From Euglena gracilis (Eukaryota; Euglenida; Euglenophyceae; Euglenales): a DNA stretch of 64,000 nt. The notes beneath the pieces are model-generated. The model was not told where the DNA came from. It made no database searches and saw only the letters and a program-made list of their open reading frames with translations. Both the position numbers and the translations under genes were made by a program. Where the stretch lies: contig CP154955.1 of the NCBI GenBank assembly GCA_039621445.1, forward strand, positions 37,613,123 to 37,677,122, given 5' to 3'. Positions within the stretch are counted from its first letter, which is position 1; each line of letters opens with the position of its first letter. Positions 1 through 30,345 of the stretch are shown one piece after another.

Positions 1-107
1 GGCTTTGTGCAAATCTGAACCCAGTTGTGTGTGAGTGGACAACAAAAAGGGTCACAAATTGAAAAATATCACTCTCACACAACTGGCCTCAGATTTGCGC
101 AAAGCCC
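1..107. repeat. Imperfect inverted repeat (hairpin) at the window edge
   Basis: Bases 1-37 pair with 71-107 with only a few mismatches; the outer arm begins GGCTTTGTGCAAATCTGA and ends as its near-complement. The loop is about 33 bases. It looks like a small foldback or MITE-type element, but the left border is cut by the window edge, so target-site duplication cannot be tested. Confidence 0.6.
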
Positions 108-1079
108 TATGGCAGAGCTGGCTGGGGTATGGGGCAGTGCCATGCTGGTGCCCCTCAAAGACCCCTGAGGACCACCCATATTTTTTATTTTATTTCTGAC
201 AGCATTTTTACATATATGACATCCATATATGTGTATATATACAAATATGCACAAACAGTGTGCCAAATTTTTTTTATACCCTCCTCGAGTTTTGTGAGTG
301 GGTGCTCAACCCCAAGCCCCAAAGCCCATGTTAGCCCATGGGCTGTGGTGCTGGTGTGTGCACAGCTTTGTTTTCCTTTTTTTTTTTGCTGCAAACGTCT
401 CATTAGCTTTACGCCGGGCGGATAATCAGCCACCTGTTTAGGGGGGTGTTCCCTCCTCCTGGACCGAAGGGGGGGGTCTGACTGCCCCATCTGCCTTTTC
501 ATCCAACCCTGCCTTAGGCCTAGGGCTGGCCAAAGACCTGTCAGCAGGGTGGAAAAATAGTGAAAAATCACAATGTTTTGACGTTTTGGGAGGATGGGCT
601 TTGATCCAAGGATGCCAGGAATAGCTATTCCCCGAAGCAGACCTGTTTTTGCCAACACTCATTTTTTTCCCCACCTTTTTTCCTGTGGATTTTTCATTGA
701 ATGTGCTAGGATGAATTTTGTTTTTGTGCTTACGACCGCCCTGGGACCTGCGATGGGATTTGATTTATTTTTGTGTCACGTGCTTTGGAACAATTGCAGA
801 TCGAACTCCCTTTCTGAGACAGTAGACGTTTGCTACAATCTTGCAAGTTGATTTCACTTGGGCAAATAGGGATACCATACAAACCACAATTGGGCTGTAC
901 TGTATATGTGTGGTTTTTGTGCCATTCGAGAAAACGGCCAAGAGATTTGCGCGTCAGGGAGCGCGCCCGGGTTGTGGGAGCGGGCGGTTTGTGTGTGCAT
1001 GAGCATGCCTGCATGAGTGGCCCCACCGTGCCACGAAGGACCCTCACGTTGCCACATACTGTGGATGCCTCCCCCGCAG
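108..1079. other. Unassigned sequence before the first recognised exon
   Basis: Mixed-composition, intron-like DNA. No exon of the downstream gene could be placed here by frame and homology. The GC-rich patch near 950-1000 could hide an upstream exon but gives no recognisable coiled-coil reading. Nothing else is supported. Confidence 0.4.
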
Positions 1080-20244
<19,165 letters not shown>

Positions 20245-20964
20245 GTGTGTTTGGGCCCGGCACGGTGGGGGGAGCAGCAGACGTCGCCGAGCAGCAGAAG
20301 CATTGCTGAGTCGTCCCTCCCCGGATCGCTTCAGACTGGGTTTGCACCAACTGGGGGTGTGGCTGGTTTGTTTCTTACCTTGAGCTTTGCTTATTTTTGG
20401 TCAATGGCTTGTAAACGCTGGGGGGGGGCAGACTGCCTTTTCTCTTCTGGGGCACCCAGGGCTTCCTTGAAGGCACTGTTTTACTTATTGATATAACCGA
20501 GCAAAATTCCTGTGTTTTACAGCTTAACAGAATTGATGCTCCTCACAATCCAAAGCCAATGCATGCATCTTTCCTCACCTTTCCCCGAAGGACCCACACA
20601 GCTTCTGAAGGGGGGTTCACAGGGAAAGATTTTCCTGTCCGCACCGTTGGTAATGCACCACCTTGGTAAGAAAAGAAGCACCTGGTATTAAATTGTTGAA
20701 TAGATCAAGTTGGAAAACCATTTGGAAATCAATGCCCCTGGCTCCTTTGAATTGTATTGTATGTAATTAAATGAAATCCAGTTGATATTCACAAAATCTT
20801 TTGAACCTTGCAATTCTTAACTTATCATATGGATTGTCTTCATTTCAGATCCTTCTCGCTGTTCGGTTGCAGGAGGATATTTTTAAGTTTCCTCAAACAC
20901 GTGGAAAAGGTCATGGAAGATTACAGCAGTGGAGCCTCAGATGGATCAGGTTCAGTCGAGGGTG
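20245..20964. other. Intergenic or 3' sequence, nothing recognised
   Basis: GC falls from exon-like to AT-rich by about 20.5 kb. It may contain the end and 3' UTR of the CEP290-like gene. No repeat borders seen. Confidence 0.4.
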
Positions 20965-21943
20965 CTACTGCTGCCTGGCAGACAGTCTTTGGGTTTGTGA
21001 ACCGGAAGAATTTATATAATGCAATTTTACGCAAACCAGATGTATTTTTTCCCGTATCCAGGCGAGGCGAATTTGGGTTCGAAGGGGCAAATTGCAAACA
21101 CAACGCTGATACTGCTCCAACCATTCAAAAAACTGGAAGGAGTACAAAACATTCGCCCTACCTCTGAGAGACGCTCGAAGAGATGACACAGATTGGAAGC
21201 ACCATGTGGGGCGGGCCAAAAGACGCCGATGGCGTTCTTGAACATCAAGGTGCCAGAGACCTTCACGTTGCACTTGAAAAAGGGCATCGAAAGGGGGGTC
21301 GTCAAGAGGCAGTGAACGTGCTGAATCCAATGAAGAAAACAACAGGCTGACATTCATTGAAACACCTCGGTAAATGTCGAATTGAGATAAAATTTCTTCC
21401 ATCATTGCAGCGGAGGTCTTATGTTCTTGGAAATAAGGGGGGGTATGGCACGGGTCGTCTCGACGTGATTTGAATGGCCTTGACGGTTATTTTAGAGGGA
21501 CAAATAGTCGAAGAAATCTCTTTGTTCAAGCGCAAGCCTTGAAGAAACCTATGTTGTTGACAGGAATGCTACCATTGCTGGAGGAGCTCATCAGAACGGC
21601 GTTGGGAGCATGCAATCCCCAATTCGAGAAATTTCGATGCATTGGTATGGGTACAGAATGGTTTGAAAATGTTGTCGACCAACAACCAATGCACTCGAAT
21701 CCAGAGGGTTGAGTGAGTATCTTGGTTTTGAAGCTAGAACCAAATAGCGAAAGCAAGTGTGAAACCTTGAATTTGAGATTTTCTGGTATCAAAGAGAGTG
21801 CATATCTTTTGTGTGATTTTGACGCGGCAAAAAATTGGGAACCACAATATCCTCCACAATGCAATCATTCGCGGAAGGACCCAGGAGAACAGCCATTCAA
21901 AGAAACATCCTCCGAGATCAAAATGTAATCAATTTTCAGTGTC

Positions 21944-22442
21944 CTACCCTGATTCACAGTGTGGTTGGTGCAAGTACCTTTGATCCAACCCAAGGGAAGC
22001 CTGGGCCAAGTTATTCAAAATCCCACGAGACGTGCGATGCATGTTGAAATCCCCCAAAATTAACACAGTCCCTTTAGCAGTGGATATCAACGTCCCCATA
22101 AGGTGCAATTCTTCCGATTTCTGCTGCAAGATGGGTCCATGTGAACATTCAAAACAAGAAGTCATGCAGAACGGTAGCAGACACACTCGGAGAATGGCCG
22201 AAGAGGCGTCATTGCAGAAGAGTGCAGAGACTTTGTCCCCGGTTCCGAAATGATCCCAAAAAACTCTTGCAATCTTTTAGGCCAGCTTCATGTCGAGGGT
22301 CCGATTCCCAAAGTTTTTGCAGGCAAATAGCATCTGGATCCAAGTTGGAAAAGTGAGAGAAAACATGAGGTAGGGATGATTGATCCTCTCTACAGTTTAA
22401 AGACATGGTGTGAATTGGAGAGACATCATGAACAGGTTGCAC
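21944..22442 (-). pseudogene. EEP (APE-type) endonuclease fragment of a LINE
   Basis: Two minus-strand frames together show the family's landmarks: LDPDAICLQKLW (like PDVICLQETW, with the catalytic Glu replaced by Lys) followed by RNRGQSL, and then VLILGDFNMHRTSRG with the GDFN catalytic motif. A possible FSNHSVPI, like the terminal SDH motif, follows near 21.65 kb. Frameshifts make it inactive. Confidence 0.6.
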
Positions 22443-22722
22443 TTGTACAGAAGACGCTCTGCCATTTAATTACTCCACCCAATCACCCAGTTTTAAAGGG
22501 AGATGCTGCTTGAGGGAACAAGAGTACCTGCCAGTAACCGGTAAAACATGAGAGTTTGAGTTGATGTGGTGTCCAGACGGAAGCTTGAGCAAGTTTCTTG
22601 TTTGCCGGAGTATCACTGAATTCTACTTTGATGCAAAAGCGCTGGCCACAACGAAATTCACAGACTGTGTGAAAATTGCACATTGGTCAACCTCGGGACG
22701 ACCACAATGTACGCAAAAGGAG

Positions 22723-23469
22723 TCAAAGAGGCATCGAAAATTCGAGGTGGGAATTGTGCGGGGCCTTTGATTGGGGGACGGGTACCTGATCTCGGCATGG
22801 AAAAGAGGACAAGGACGGCATTCTGTACCAATATAGGAGGAGGGACGTGAACATCAGCTTGTTGAAGCAGGCGGGGGCGATCCAGTAACACTCAGGCCCA
22901 TGACCAGATGACGTGTACGAAGATGGGGATCCACTGACCCGGAATCTGTCGCAGCCAATGTAGACGAAAATAATGAGAATCTCCATGGGTGGATGTGATG
23001 CTTTCAGAAAAGACTCCCGGAGTGGGAACGCGAGATGTTGATAAACAGTGCGGGCAGGGCAGATCAAGTGCTCCTTCATCCGAGAACAAAGTCCACAATT
23101 CCAACACCCTTTTGCACAAACGGGGACATCCGGTGATGGAGCAGTGGTCCACATTGCTCGCTCATCAAAAATGCTCCGAATGAGGGAGATCCTGGAGGTA
23201 GACTGGGATGCACTGATTAGTGGGCCTATGAGATGAACAAAAAATCGGGAGGAACATGGTAGCCCGGAGGGAGTGGGGGTGTCCACAACCAATTGAGGAG
23301 GGCACCTATGGGAGGAGCAAAAGAGGAAAAAATGAAAATGTGCTTCTGAAGGTTGGCTGGTAAGCATGAAAATGGACTGGAGGTGAATGAGTCGACGGTG
23401 GACTTGGGGACGATTGGAGGAGGGAGGTGGAGGTGGCGTTGGCGTGGAGAAGGAAGTCGACGGTGACAC
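22723..23469 (-). pseudogene. Possible LINE ORF1 with zinc-knuckle-like motif
   Basis: A 248-residue minus frame: a Pro/Ser-rich N-terminal half, then CWNCGLCSRMKEHLICPA, a spaced Cys/His motif like retroelement nucleic-acid-binding knuckles but not the exact CX2CX4HX4C. Assigned from position upstream of the endonuclease fragment. Confidence 0.35.
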
Positions 23470-23949
23470 TTGTGGAGAGGAAGATCTCTTTGAGACGACC
23501 GGAGAGGCTTCATCCTTTTTTGTGCAGGAGGCTGAGTGGACCTGCAGTCATAATACATAGAACCATCTGGAGCACGGCCACACATATGAAAGGAGAGTCC
23601 AGAGGGTAGAGTGACATCCACAACATCCTCGGTGGCAAAATCTCAGAATATTTGTGTTCAGGAATGTTGAGGTGACAAAAAGCCCTTGTCGATGTTCAAT
23701 TGAGTGACAATGTCTTGAGTATGGAGTAACCCCCCCAAATAACACCTGTCTACCTCTCGGTGGTGAAGCTCCAGGAAAGATTCATAAGACGAATGGTAAT
23801 CCCCTTTGGATGGCTAGACACTGAACGAAGCATGTCAGGCTGCGAGGTGGGGGGCATCGAGACAGGAGCAGCGGAAGGAGTTGTACTTGGAGTGCTGGAA
23901 GAATCCGAAGAAGGCTCCGGTTTCCTGTGAAGAAACCACGAGAGGTCCG

Positions 23950-25420
23950 CTACAGACCATCAAAGATGAGGAAAGAGGAAAGGAGATGGACAGAGATGAT
24001 GACAAAGGATGAAAACCACAGGAAGAAAAAATTTAGAATAATATGAAGGGGAGGGGGAAGGATGCCATATCGATGAGGGAATTCATGTAGATGCAAATAA
24101 ATTACTTTGTAGGATATGTTCCAACAATGGAGAGGATCCATTCGATCAAGTTTTCCCAGACCGGTTTGGCACCCAGCCTGTGGGATAGATGCCATTGTCC
24201 ATGGTCATAGGGGTGCAGGGTGATGTACCTGAATTTTTCTCGGCTCTTCACCAGATGTGTTGGTTTCAAACGTCTGCTTTGAAGGCGGTGTTGATTCACA
24301 CATCCATCACCCGGATGAATCCGGCACACCCACCGGGGATGAACAGGACGTCCTCCCTATGGCCCTCGAAGCCCAAATTTCTGTTGTTTTCAAATTCTTT
24401 TTTGAAACCTGTGCACAGCAAATAGGTCAATGATCACAAGTGTTTTGGGCTTCGCCCACAGTTTCTTGCACGGGTCTGATGGTGCAACTCACTCTGGCTC
24501 AATGGTTTAAATGAACTGCAGCCCAGAGTGCGAGGTTGTCGTTCTTTGCACCTTGGGTTTTGTATTTCCCTGAAGTATTTCCTCGATTGGTGAATACTTG
24601 GGGTAAGCACGAATGCAGCTTGGACGGTTGGTTGGATTGACTCAATGGTGGCCCAACTGGCGACTAGATAGTGATGGATTTTTGCCGTGGATCGAAAATG
24701 GTCTGTCTTTGATCTAACATTCAAAGAACATCCTTGGGAAAGAAGGCACAACAACGAGTCAGGGGTTATATTAAAAATTACCACAAAATTACTGCATAAA
24801 ATGTCAACATTTTGTAGATGTAATCAATGTAATCACTGTATTTATCTATTACTGGCGATTGTGCGAACAGTTTTTTTGCATATATTACACTAAGAAAACA
24901 TCAACTTTGAGAAAGTAATGTTAATGTTATACCCATGCAAAAAGTTAGGATACGTATGTATTATAATATTAATGTTGTTTGTTGTTATTAATGCTGTTTT
25001 TGTTTGTTTAGTTTATCGTAAATTAATTAATTAATTAATTATTTAATAAAATGCATGTCAAGGTAATGTCCAATGTCAAGATACAACCTGGAAAATACAT
25101 ATTAATTAATTATTAATTAAAATTGCCCTGTACAATTGAATTTACAATGTGCAAATTGTAGTATTTCATAATATATGCCAATAATTACATGTTTTTTTAT
25201 TTTTTTTCAACAAATACATAATATCATTTTAACTCTCGCCAAGTGGCTGTAACTCTTACTAAGTGATGCAGTTTCTCAATATCATGCACACGTCAGATTT
25301 CTTCTATTCGTACCTTTCCAATCATTTTTTCACCGATGTCGTTGCTGGAGAATGTATATGTTCTGAATTTTCAACTGATTTATTCACAACTGGATTTGAT
25401 AGTTCCATTTTAACATCTGA
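23950..25420. other. AT-rich part of the duplicated block, no recognised gene
   Basis: Minus frames at 24102-24329 and 24434-24784 (116 aa) are preserved unchanged in the second copy, but near-total identity makes that uninformative. From 24.8 to 25.4 kb the sequence is AT-rich with AATT repeats and no frame over 70 codons. Confidence 0.4.
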
Positions 25421-25808
25421 ATTTTGTTAATTGTTTTCTTTCATGTAATCATTGAAATCCATCCTTCCAGAAAGGGGCTGCTTCCATCGGTCCATTGGTC
25501 CCAAGGGCCACCCCGTCCCCATTACCTTGAATTTCAGTCCTGGCAGCATCACTGGCACATATGGCGAGGGAGTGGCGCAAAGCAGCGACCTGCAGAAAAC
25601 CTCCTCTCCTCTGTAAACACCATTCATTGAGAGGGCTACCGTTCTTGGTATTCAAAGGCGTGCCAGCCGGAAATCCCTTCTTTGAGTGGGCCCCAATGAT
25701 TGATAAGCCAAGAACGTTCTGCCTGTCCGCTGCCTTTTCCCTTGAAGGGGGTTGACAGCAGAGTGATTCCGGAAATGCCCATCACTCACGAGGTTGCTCT
25801 CTGACAAG

Positions 25809-25898
25809 AAACACACACACACACACATACACACACAAACACACACACACACACACAAACACACAAACACAAAAACACACAAACACACAAACACACAC
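25809..25898. repeat. CA-rich microsatellite
   Basis: (CA)n interrupted by AAACA units; the second copy at 35924-36053 has expanded in the AAACACAC unit. Confidence 0.9.
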
Positions 25899-25943
25899 CA
25901 ATACTTGAGGGCGTCGTGTTTCCTAAAACCTTTTTCGTTACAG

Positions 25944-26097
25944 CCGGCTTTGTCGGGGGAGGGGTGGCGCTTGGCAGCTGCAGGAGGCGGCCAGCCTTTC
26001 GCACCGGCGGCCCGTCGGCCCCCGCTGGGGCTGCCGTGGCTGCCGGCGGCTGGTGGGGCTGGGTCTGCCTCGGCAGCTGGCCTGCCCGGTTTCACAG
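25944..26097 (+). other. Exon-like GC-rich island
   Basis: A 154-base GC-rich block between TTCGTTACAG and CAG|GTGGGG, in otherwise AT-rich repeat DNA. Two frames are open; one reads PALSGEGWRLAAAGGGQPF. It looks like exons of the CEP290-like gene in composition, but no partner exon was found. Confidence 0.35.
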
Positions 26098-26099
26098 GT

Positions 26100-26830
26100 G
26101 GGGAAGGGGGAGTTATTTCCATTCTTCCCAAAACCGGCCAGTCACTCCCCACGGGGGGGGGGGGAGGCAGTCTGGGACCCAAGGGGAAACTGACCACAAA
26201 AATGGCCAAGAAATTTCCGGCACCTTTGGTGGGTCACTTTGGTGGTTTTTGCCAATCCCCCCCTGGGGGGGAGGGGGTTCAGGCCGGAAACCAGTCAGTC
26301 AGTCACCCGAAAAAAACAGTCAATCATCCCTCCCCCCGAGGCGGGGGGGGGGTCGGCCAGTGACTGAATGATTGTATGATCACAACCCATCTCAGGACCA
26401 TGAGGGGCTGAGGGGGGGGTCCTGTGTGCCTGCTGGAAAAAGGTACCGGCTGGAAAAGGTACTCCCCTGGTGGTGGTTTGAACCACCCGGGTGGTTCGAA
26501 CCCGGCTGAGAGCTGGACGAAGCGGGGACATAAAAAATGCCTATAAAAGCCCAAATCAAGCTGGGTTGGCATTTTTCAGGCAAAAAAGTAGGGTGTGAAA
26601 ACCCCAAAAACCACCCAAAAATGTCATTTTTTGGCCATTTTTGAACCCATTTAAAAAAAATTCGGCACTTGCGCCGAAAATTTTTTCGGTCCGACCTGGC
26701 AAACCCGGGCTGGACGCAAATTTATTTCAGTGGGCCGCCTGGGGGGGGGGGTCCACAGCCCTTCTTGGAAGTGCTGGCTGGAAAAAAGGCAGGGTCCCGT
26801 CCGGCTTAAGAAAACCCCCGGTGGGGTGGG
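26100..26830. other. G/C-tract and hairpin region (degenerate elements)
   Basis: Facing G and C tracts, an inverted GGGTGGTTCGAACC/CACCCGGG block at about 26485-26505, the hairpin GGCAC-TT-GCGCC at 26664, and CTTAAGAAAACCCCC at about 26806, the end type also seen at 3.8 and 40.1 kb. Probably one or more decayed MITEs; borders unclear. Confidence 0.45.
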
Positions 26831-27184
26831 ACTACCAAACACAACAATGGACACGTGCACGCATACCATGCACACAGCTTTGGTGCCTCCCCCATTTCAG
26901 GAGGCCCCCGAGGGGATAAAAATATATGGAGTGGGTATGGAATGGAATTGATATGGAAAATGAATGGTTGCAGAAAAAAAAACGCCGAAGGGCAAATGTG
27001 GCAACAACAATCATTGTGCAGGGGGACTGAACGGAGGACGTCAGGGGGGTATTACCCGGGCATGAAAAGTTCACTTTCCCCATCATCAGGGTTTGGCCGC
27101 AGGCGCACCAGTGTGCAAAATCTGACGACAGTGGATATCCCACATCACTTGCAGTAAGGGATCTGCCCGTTCCAGTGTGCTAAT

Positions 27185-27487
27185 GTGCACGGCAGTCCAC
27201 ATGGTTTTCTCTGCGAGATTGACCACGTCTGCAGTGTATGCGGGGTATTATTGCACGGTTTATACTGCCTGGTGTGTTACGTGCACCTCAGGAACCGCCT
27301 AAGCGGATATGCTGCTTCTGCTGACTGCGGAGTGTGCCACAGGGTGAGTAGCGGGAGACGGGGAACCGCCTGTAAGGCTTATGGTGGAGACATACCCTGC
27401 ACGGTCTGGGGTTGTGGTTGTGGTTGTTGGGACATGACATACTGTGGTGCATATTGGATGGAAGGTGAAGGGCCACGCATGGTGTAA
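27185..27487 (+). CDS. Hypothetical Cys-rich ORF, 100 aa
   Basis: Contains spaced cysteine pairs (CSVCG, YCLVCYVH, DCGVCHR), like a small zinc-binding fold, but matches no family I recognise. The second copy (37341-37640) differs by an in-frame 3-base deletion, mildly consistent with coding. The overlapping minus-strand Pro/Gln-rich frame is a competing reading. No promoter or splice context supports it. Confidence 0.25.
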   Translation: MHGSPHGFLCEIDHVCSVCGVLLHGLYCLVCYVHLRNRLSGYAASADCGVCHRVSSGRRGTACKAYGGDIPCTVWGCGCGCWDMTYCGAYWMEGEGPRMV

Positions 27488-27932
27488 TGCGCTGCTCCAT
27501 TTGAGGTGCCTGTCCCTCCCTCACATACTGCGGTTGCTCCATTGGAGCTTGGTATGTCTGCTGAGGTGGCAAGTTCCATTGGAAATTGGTGAGCCTGCTG
27601 AGGTGGGGGTTGTTTCATTGGAACTTGGTATGCCCGTTGAGGCTGTGCTGCGTATAAGGTTTCATTGGTACAGGAGCGGCATAAGCCGGGGGTAGCGTTT
27701 CCGCCTGAGAAGGGGGTGGCATTTGTGCCTGAGGAACACATAACATTTGTACCTGTATGATTTTAGAGTGAGGCGGCATTTGTGCCTGTGCCGCATAAGC
27801 AGCAGGAGGGGGTTGATTTCCCACAAAAGCGAGTACCTCTTGGGCTGGTGGGGACGCCTCATAGGCGGTGGAGGGAGGGAGAACGTACTGGTGTGGGGAG
27901 GGGCCTGGGCCACGCCCTCCAGGATCTTGCAT
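27379..27932 (-). CDS. Possible Pro/Gln-rich low-complexity protein, frame-broken
   Basis: From 27932 the minus strand reads MQDPGGRGPGPSPHQYVLPP and 105 residues rich in Pro/Ala/Gln, stopping at 27615. An adjacent frame continues AYQVPMKQPPPQQAHQFPM, and a third has the variant TYQAPMEQPQY. This looks like one repetitive protein split by frameshifts; both block copies share the breaks. Confidence 0.3.
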
Positions 27933-28107
27933 GCTGGCTGAGAAGAAGCTTTATGAGCTGTGGTGAAAGAGATGAGTAAATAGGTGGTTCCCCCCCCCCA
28001 AAAGTCCCACCATAATGTTGCCAAACATTATATACCAACCCCTCCGGGGGGATCCACTTACCCTACCCCCTCCCCACCCGGGGGTCCAAAACTAAAAAAC
28101 CCCATGG

Positions 28108-28252
28108 TGTGTGTTTGTGTGTGTATTTGTGTGTGTGTGTGTCTTTGTGTGTGTGTTTTTGCAAGTGGGTGGGTGGGCGGGTATGCACACGTGTGTGTGT
28201 GTGTGCGTGTGCACGTGTGTGTGTGTGTGTGTCTGCGTGTGTGAATTTGTGT
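28108..28252. repeat. GT-rich microsatellite
   Basis: (GT)n with TTT, GC and GGTGGG interruptions. The counterpart in the second block at about 38260-38395 is shorter. Confidence 0.85.
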
Positions 28253-28440
28253 GGGGGGGGCGGGGCTTAAATAATATAAGAAACCTGGGAAAAAAGAAGC
28301 AGGCATCGGTTGGCAGGGGCAAGCAGCGAGGTCAGGGAAGGAGGGTGTCAGGGTCCTCTCAGGCGAAGCGTACAGGCCAGTGTGGGACTGGCAACAGGGG
28401 CTGCGTGGCTGCGTTGCTGTTGGGTCATCAGGAGGTCATC

Positions 28441-29061
28441 ATGGATTGTGATTCAGTGGATGTTCGTCTCGGTTCTGGTTTGGAAAACCCCTTTGCCTCC
28501 ACCCTTTCCCTTGCCACCCCTCACTCTGCCACCCGCCACTGTTTTGCCCAGCCACCCCTTGCCCTGCCACACTTTGCCACCTTTGCCATGGGGTGGTCGC
28601 GGGGTATTGCGGCGCCGTTCGGGTGTGTGTGCGGTGCGGTGGGCGTGGAGGGTCTGGGCCGCGCTGCCTTGCATTCTGACCCCTCGTCTTCTCCAGTCCA
28701 GGCAGCCACATGGTCAGCCAGCGCGGTATGGGGAGTTCTGACCCCATCCTTCTTTCTCTCCCCTTGGGGAAGTTCTTCTTTATGGTGCCTTGGATTTGAG
28801 TGTGGTGGTGGTGATGGTGGTGCTACTACTTGCGGATGTGTTCAGGTTCACCGGGCCCAGTCCCATTATGGACTCCACAAAAACAAACTGCTCCCAGGTG
28901 GCATACCCTTCTTCGCTGTGCTGGGAGATGCAGATGCCTCCTCGGTTTCATCTTCAGGTCCCAATGGAGCACAGCTCACAGCGGTCATGGTTATTGCGCA
29001 ACGGTGGAGAAAAGCCCAGTGGGATGACCCAAGTCACGTAGGAAAAGGATTGAGTCCCTGA
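28441..29061 (+). CDS. Hypothetical ORF, 206 aa
   Basis: Opens MDCDSVDVRLGSGLENPF and is Ala/Ser/Gly-rich with Cys-containing patches. The second copy (38583-39212) is 3 residues longer through an in-frame 9-base insertion near the C-terminus. A third, older copy near 55.9 kb is frame-disrupted. No domain recognised; it may be non-coding. Confidence 0.25.
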   Translation: MDCDSVDVRLGSGLENPFASTLSLATPHSATRHCFAQPPLALPHFATFAMGWSRGIAAPFGCVCGAVGVEGLGRAALHSDPSSSPVQAATWSASAVWGVLTPSFFLSPWGSSSLWCLGFECGGGDGGATTCGCVQVHRAQSHYGLHKNKLLPGGIPFFAVLGDADASSVSSSGPNGAQLTAVMVIAQRWRKAQWDDPSHVGKGLSP

Positions 29062-29877
29062 AAGGAGCATGCAACAACCCGCCAAATTTCAATTTTTTTT
29101 TGTAATTTGATTCAATTTTATTCTTTTTTTTTCGTCCATATGAGGTTTTTGGTCATACGTAGGGGTTTTTTTGGACAGCGACAATAGTTTTGTTTCAGAA
29201 ATACCTGGTGTTTTTTTGGACCTATGTCATGTTGTCACGTTTATCCCCCTTGTGGACCTCCCAACCGCTATAGATCCCTTGTATTTAAAACTACATTACT
29301 GATATGAGGTATTCTAGGACACCGTAACGGCAGTTGTCAACAACGGTGATCTGAAAAAAAACATGGTACTCCTATCCAAGCCCATCAGGCAAATGCTCAA
29401 TGACCCAAAAAATGGCAGTGGAAGACCTTCCTGAATTTAAGGCTCTTTGACTTATTTTTTTGGGAAATTTCAAGGTCCTGATTGTTTTAAAGGAGGGGCA
29501 GGGCTTTATGTCATGATCCTCAATCCCCAATCCCCAATCCCCAGTATCTAATTAGCCTGGATGGTGTCCTGCTCAACCTGAACCTTTGCCACAACGTTCT
29601 ATTCTGAATCACACCAGTTGTTCCCCACAATTTGAAGGCATAAATGCAAACGGAAAAGTGTTTTTTATGTTAAGTGCATCTTCTGATATGTGGAGAAGCT
29701 GCAAACAATCAGTGGACCCCACCAAACAGCCAAAGCGTCATAATGCGATTTTAAATAGGAATTTTTGAAACCGAGGAGAAGAGGAGTGAAAGCTATGTAT
29801 ACTTCAAAGCCCGTTTTTGAACCCCCATTTTTGAACTTTTGATCCCCAAGCGTCTTTTTCACCCCATGGGTGACCTA
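29062..29877. other. AT-rich part of the duplicated block
   Basis: No gene seen. Includes a short CCAATCCC tandem at about 29520. A diverged third copy of this stretch lies at 56.3-56.7 kb, and of its last part at 58.27-58.5 kb. Confidence 0.5.
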
Positions 29878-30345
29878 ACCCCCCCCCCAAAAATAAGACC
29901 CGGGTCTTATTTTTGGGTCCGTTGCTGGAAGCCTCCAGGGGGGGTCTTATTTTTGGGGGGGTCTTATTTTTGGATTTTTTCTTGACCGACCCGGGCCCGA
30001 AAAACCACCATTTTTCAGGTTCCCGAGAGTGCTAAAATTTTTCCTTCGGCGCTTCGCGCCATGTGTAAATTGGTGTAATTTGACATTTACCATGTTTTTT
30101 CCACTTCAAAAATCTAAATTTTTTTGAAATTTCATCATTTTTGTGCATGAAACTGGGGTTTTTGGTTTTTGGTTTTTGGTTTTTTGTTTTTGGTTTCAGG
30201 CAAAATTTTCCCTGTCCCCGGCACTTCGCGCCGTCAAGGGGGGTCTTATTTATGGGGGGGGGGGGTCTTATTTTTGGATTTTTGCTCGATCGGCCCAGTG
30301 GGGGTCTTATTTTTTTGGGGGGGTCTTATTTTTGGGGGGGGGGTT
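29878..30345. mobile_element. TA-flanked poly-C MITE with empty site in the other block copy
   Basis: Ends ACCCCCCCCCC then AAAAATAAGACC, and at the right GGTCTTATTTTT then a G-run and TT. Both sides are bordered by TA (29876-77, 30346-47). The other block copy reads straight through (GTGACCTACGATTTG at about 40025-40039). It contains several internal GGTCTTATTTTT copies and the GGCGC-TTC-GCGCC hairpin at 30048. Confidence 0.8.

Larger units (their letters stand above)
20965..23469 (-). mobile_element. Decayed non-LTR (LINE-type) retrotransposon
   Basis: Read on the minus strand, fragments run in LINE order: a Pro-rich region with a zinc-knuckle-like CWNCGLCSRMKEHLICP (near 23.1 kb), then an endonuclease domain (22.4-21.9 kb), then weak C-terminal fragments. 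Frames are broken repeatedly and the core reverse transcriptase was not found. The right border coincides with the start of the large duplication at 23,464. Confidence 0.5.
23464..29700. repeat. Segmental duplication, first copy (alpha)
   Basis: Matches 33545-39850 almost base for base at an offset of 10,081-10,156, with only scattered substitutions and short indels. The left edge is sharp: both copies start at GTGACACTTGTGGAGAGG. After about 29,700 identity drops visibly. Confidence 0.92.

Noticed and set aside
26480-26510. tRNA-like GGTTCGAACC
   Set aside because: It is a local palindrome; no cloverleaf, acceptor stem or A-box could be built around it.
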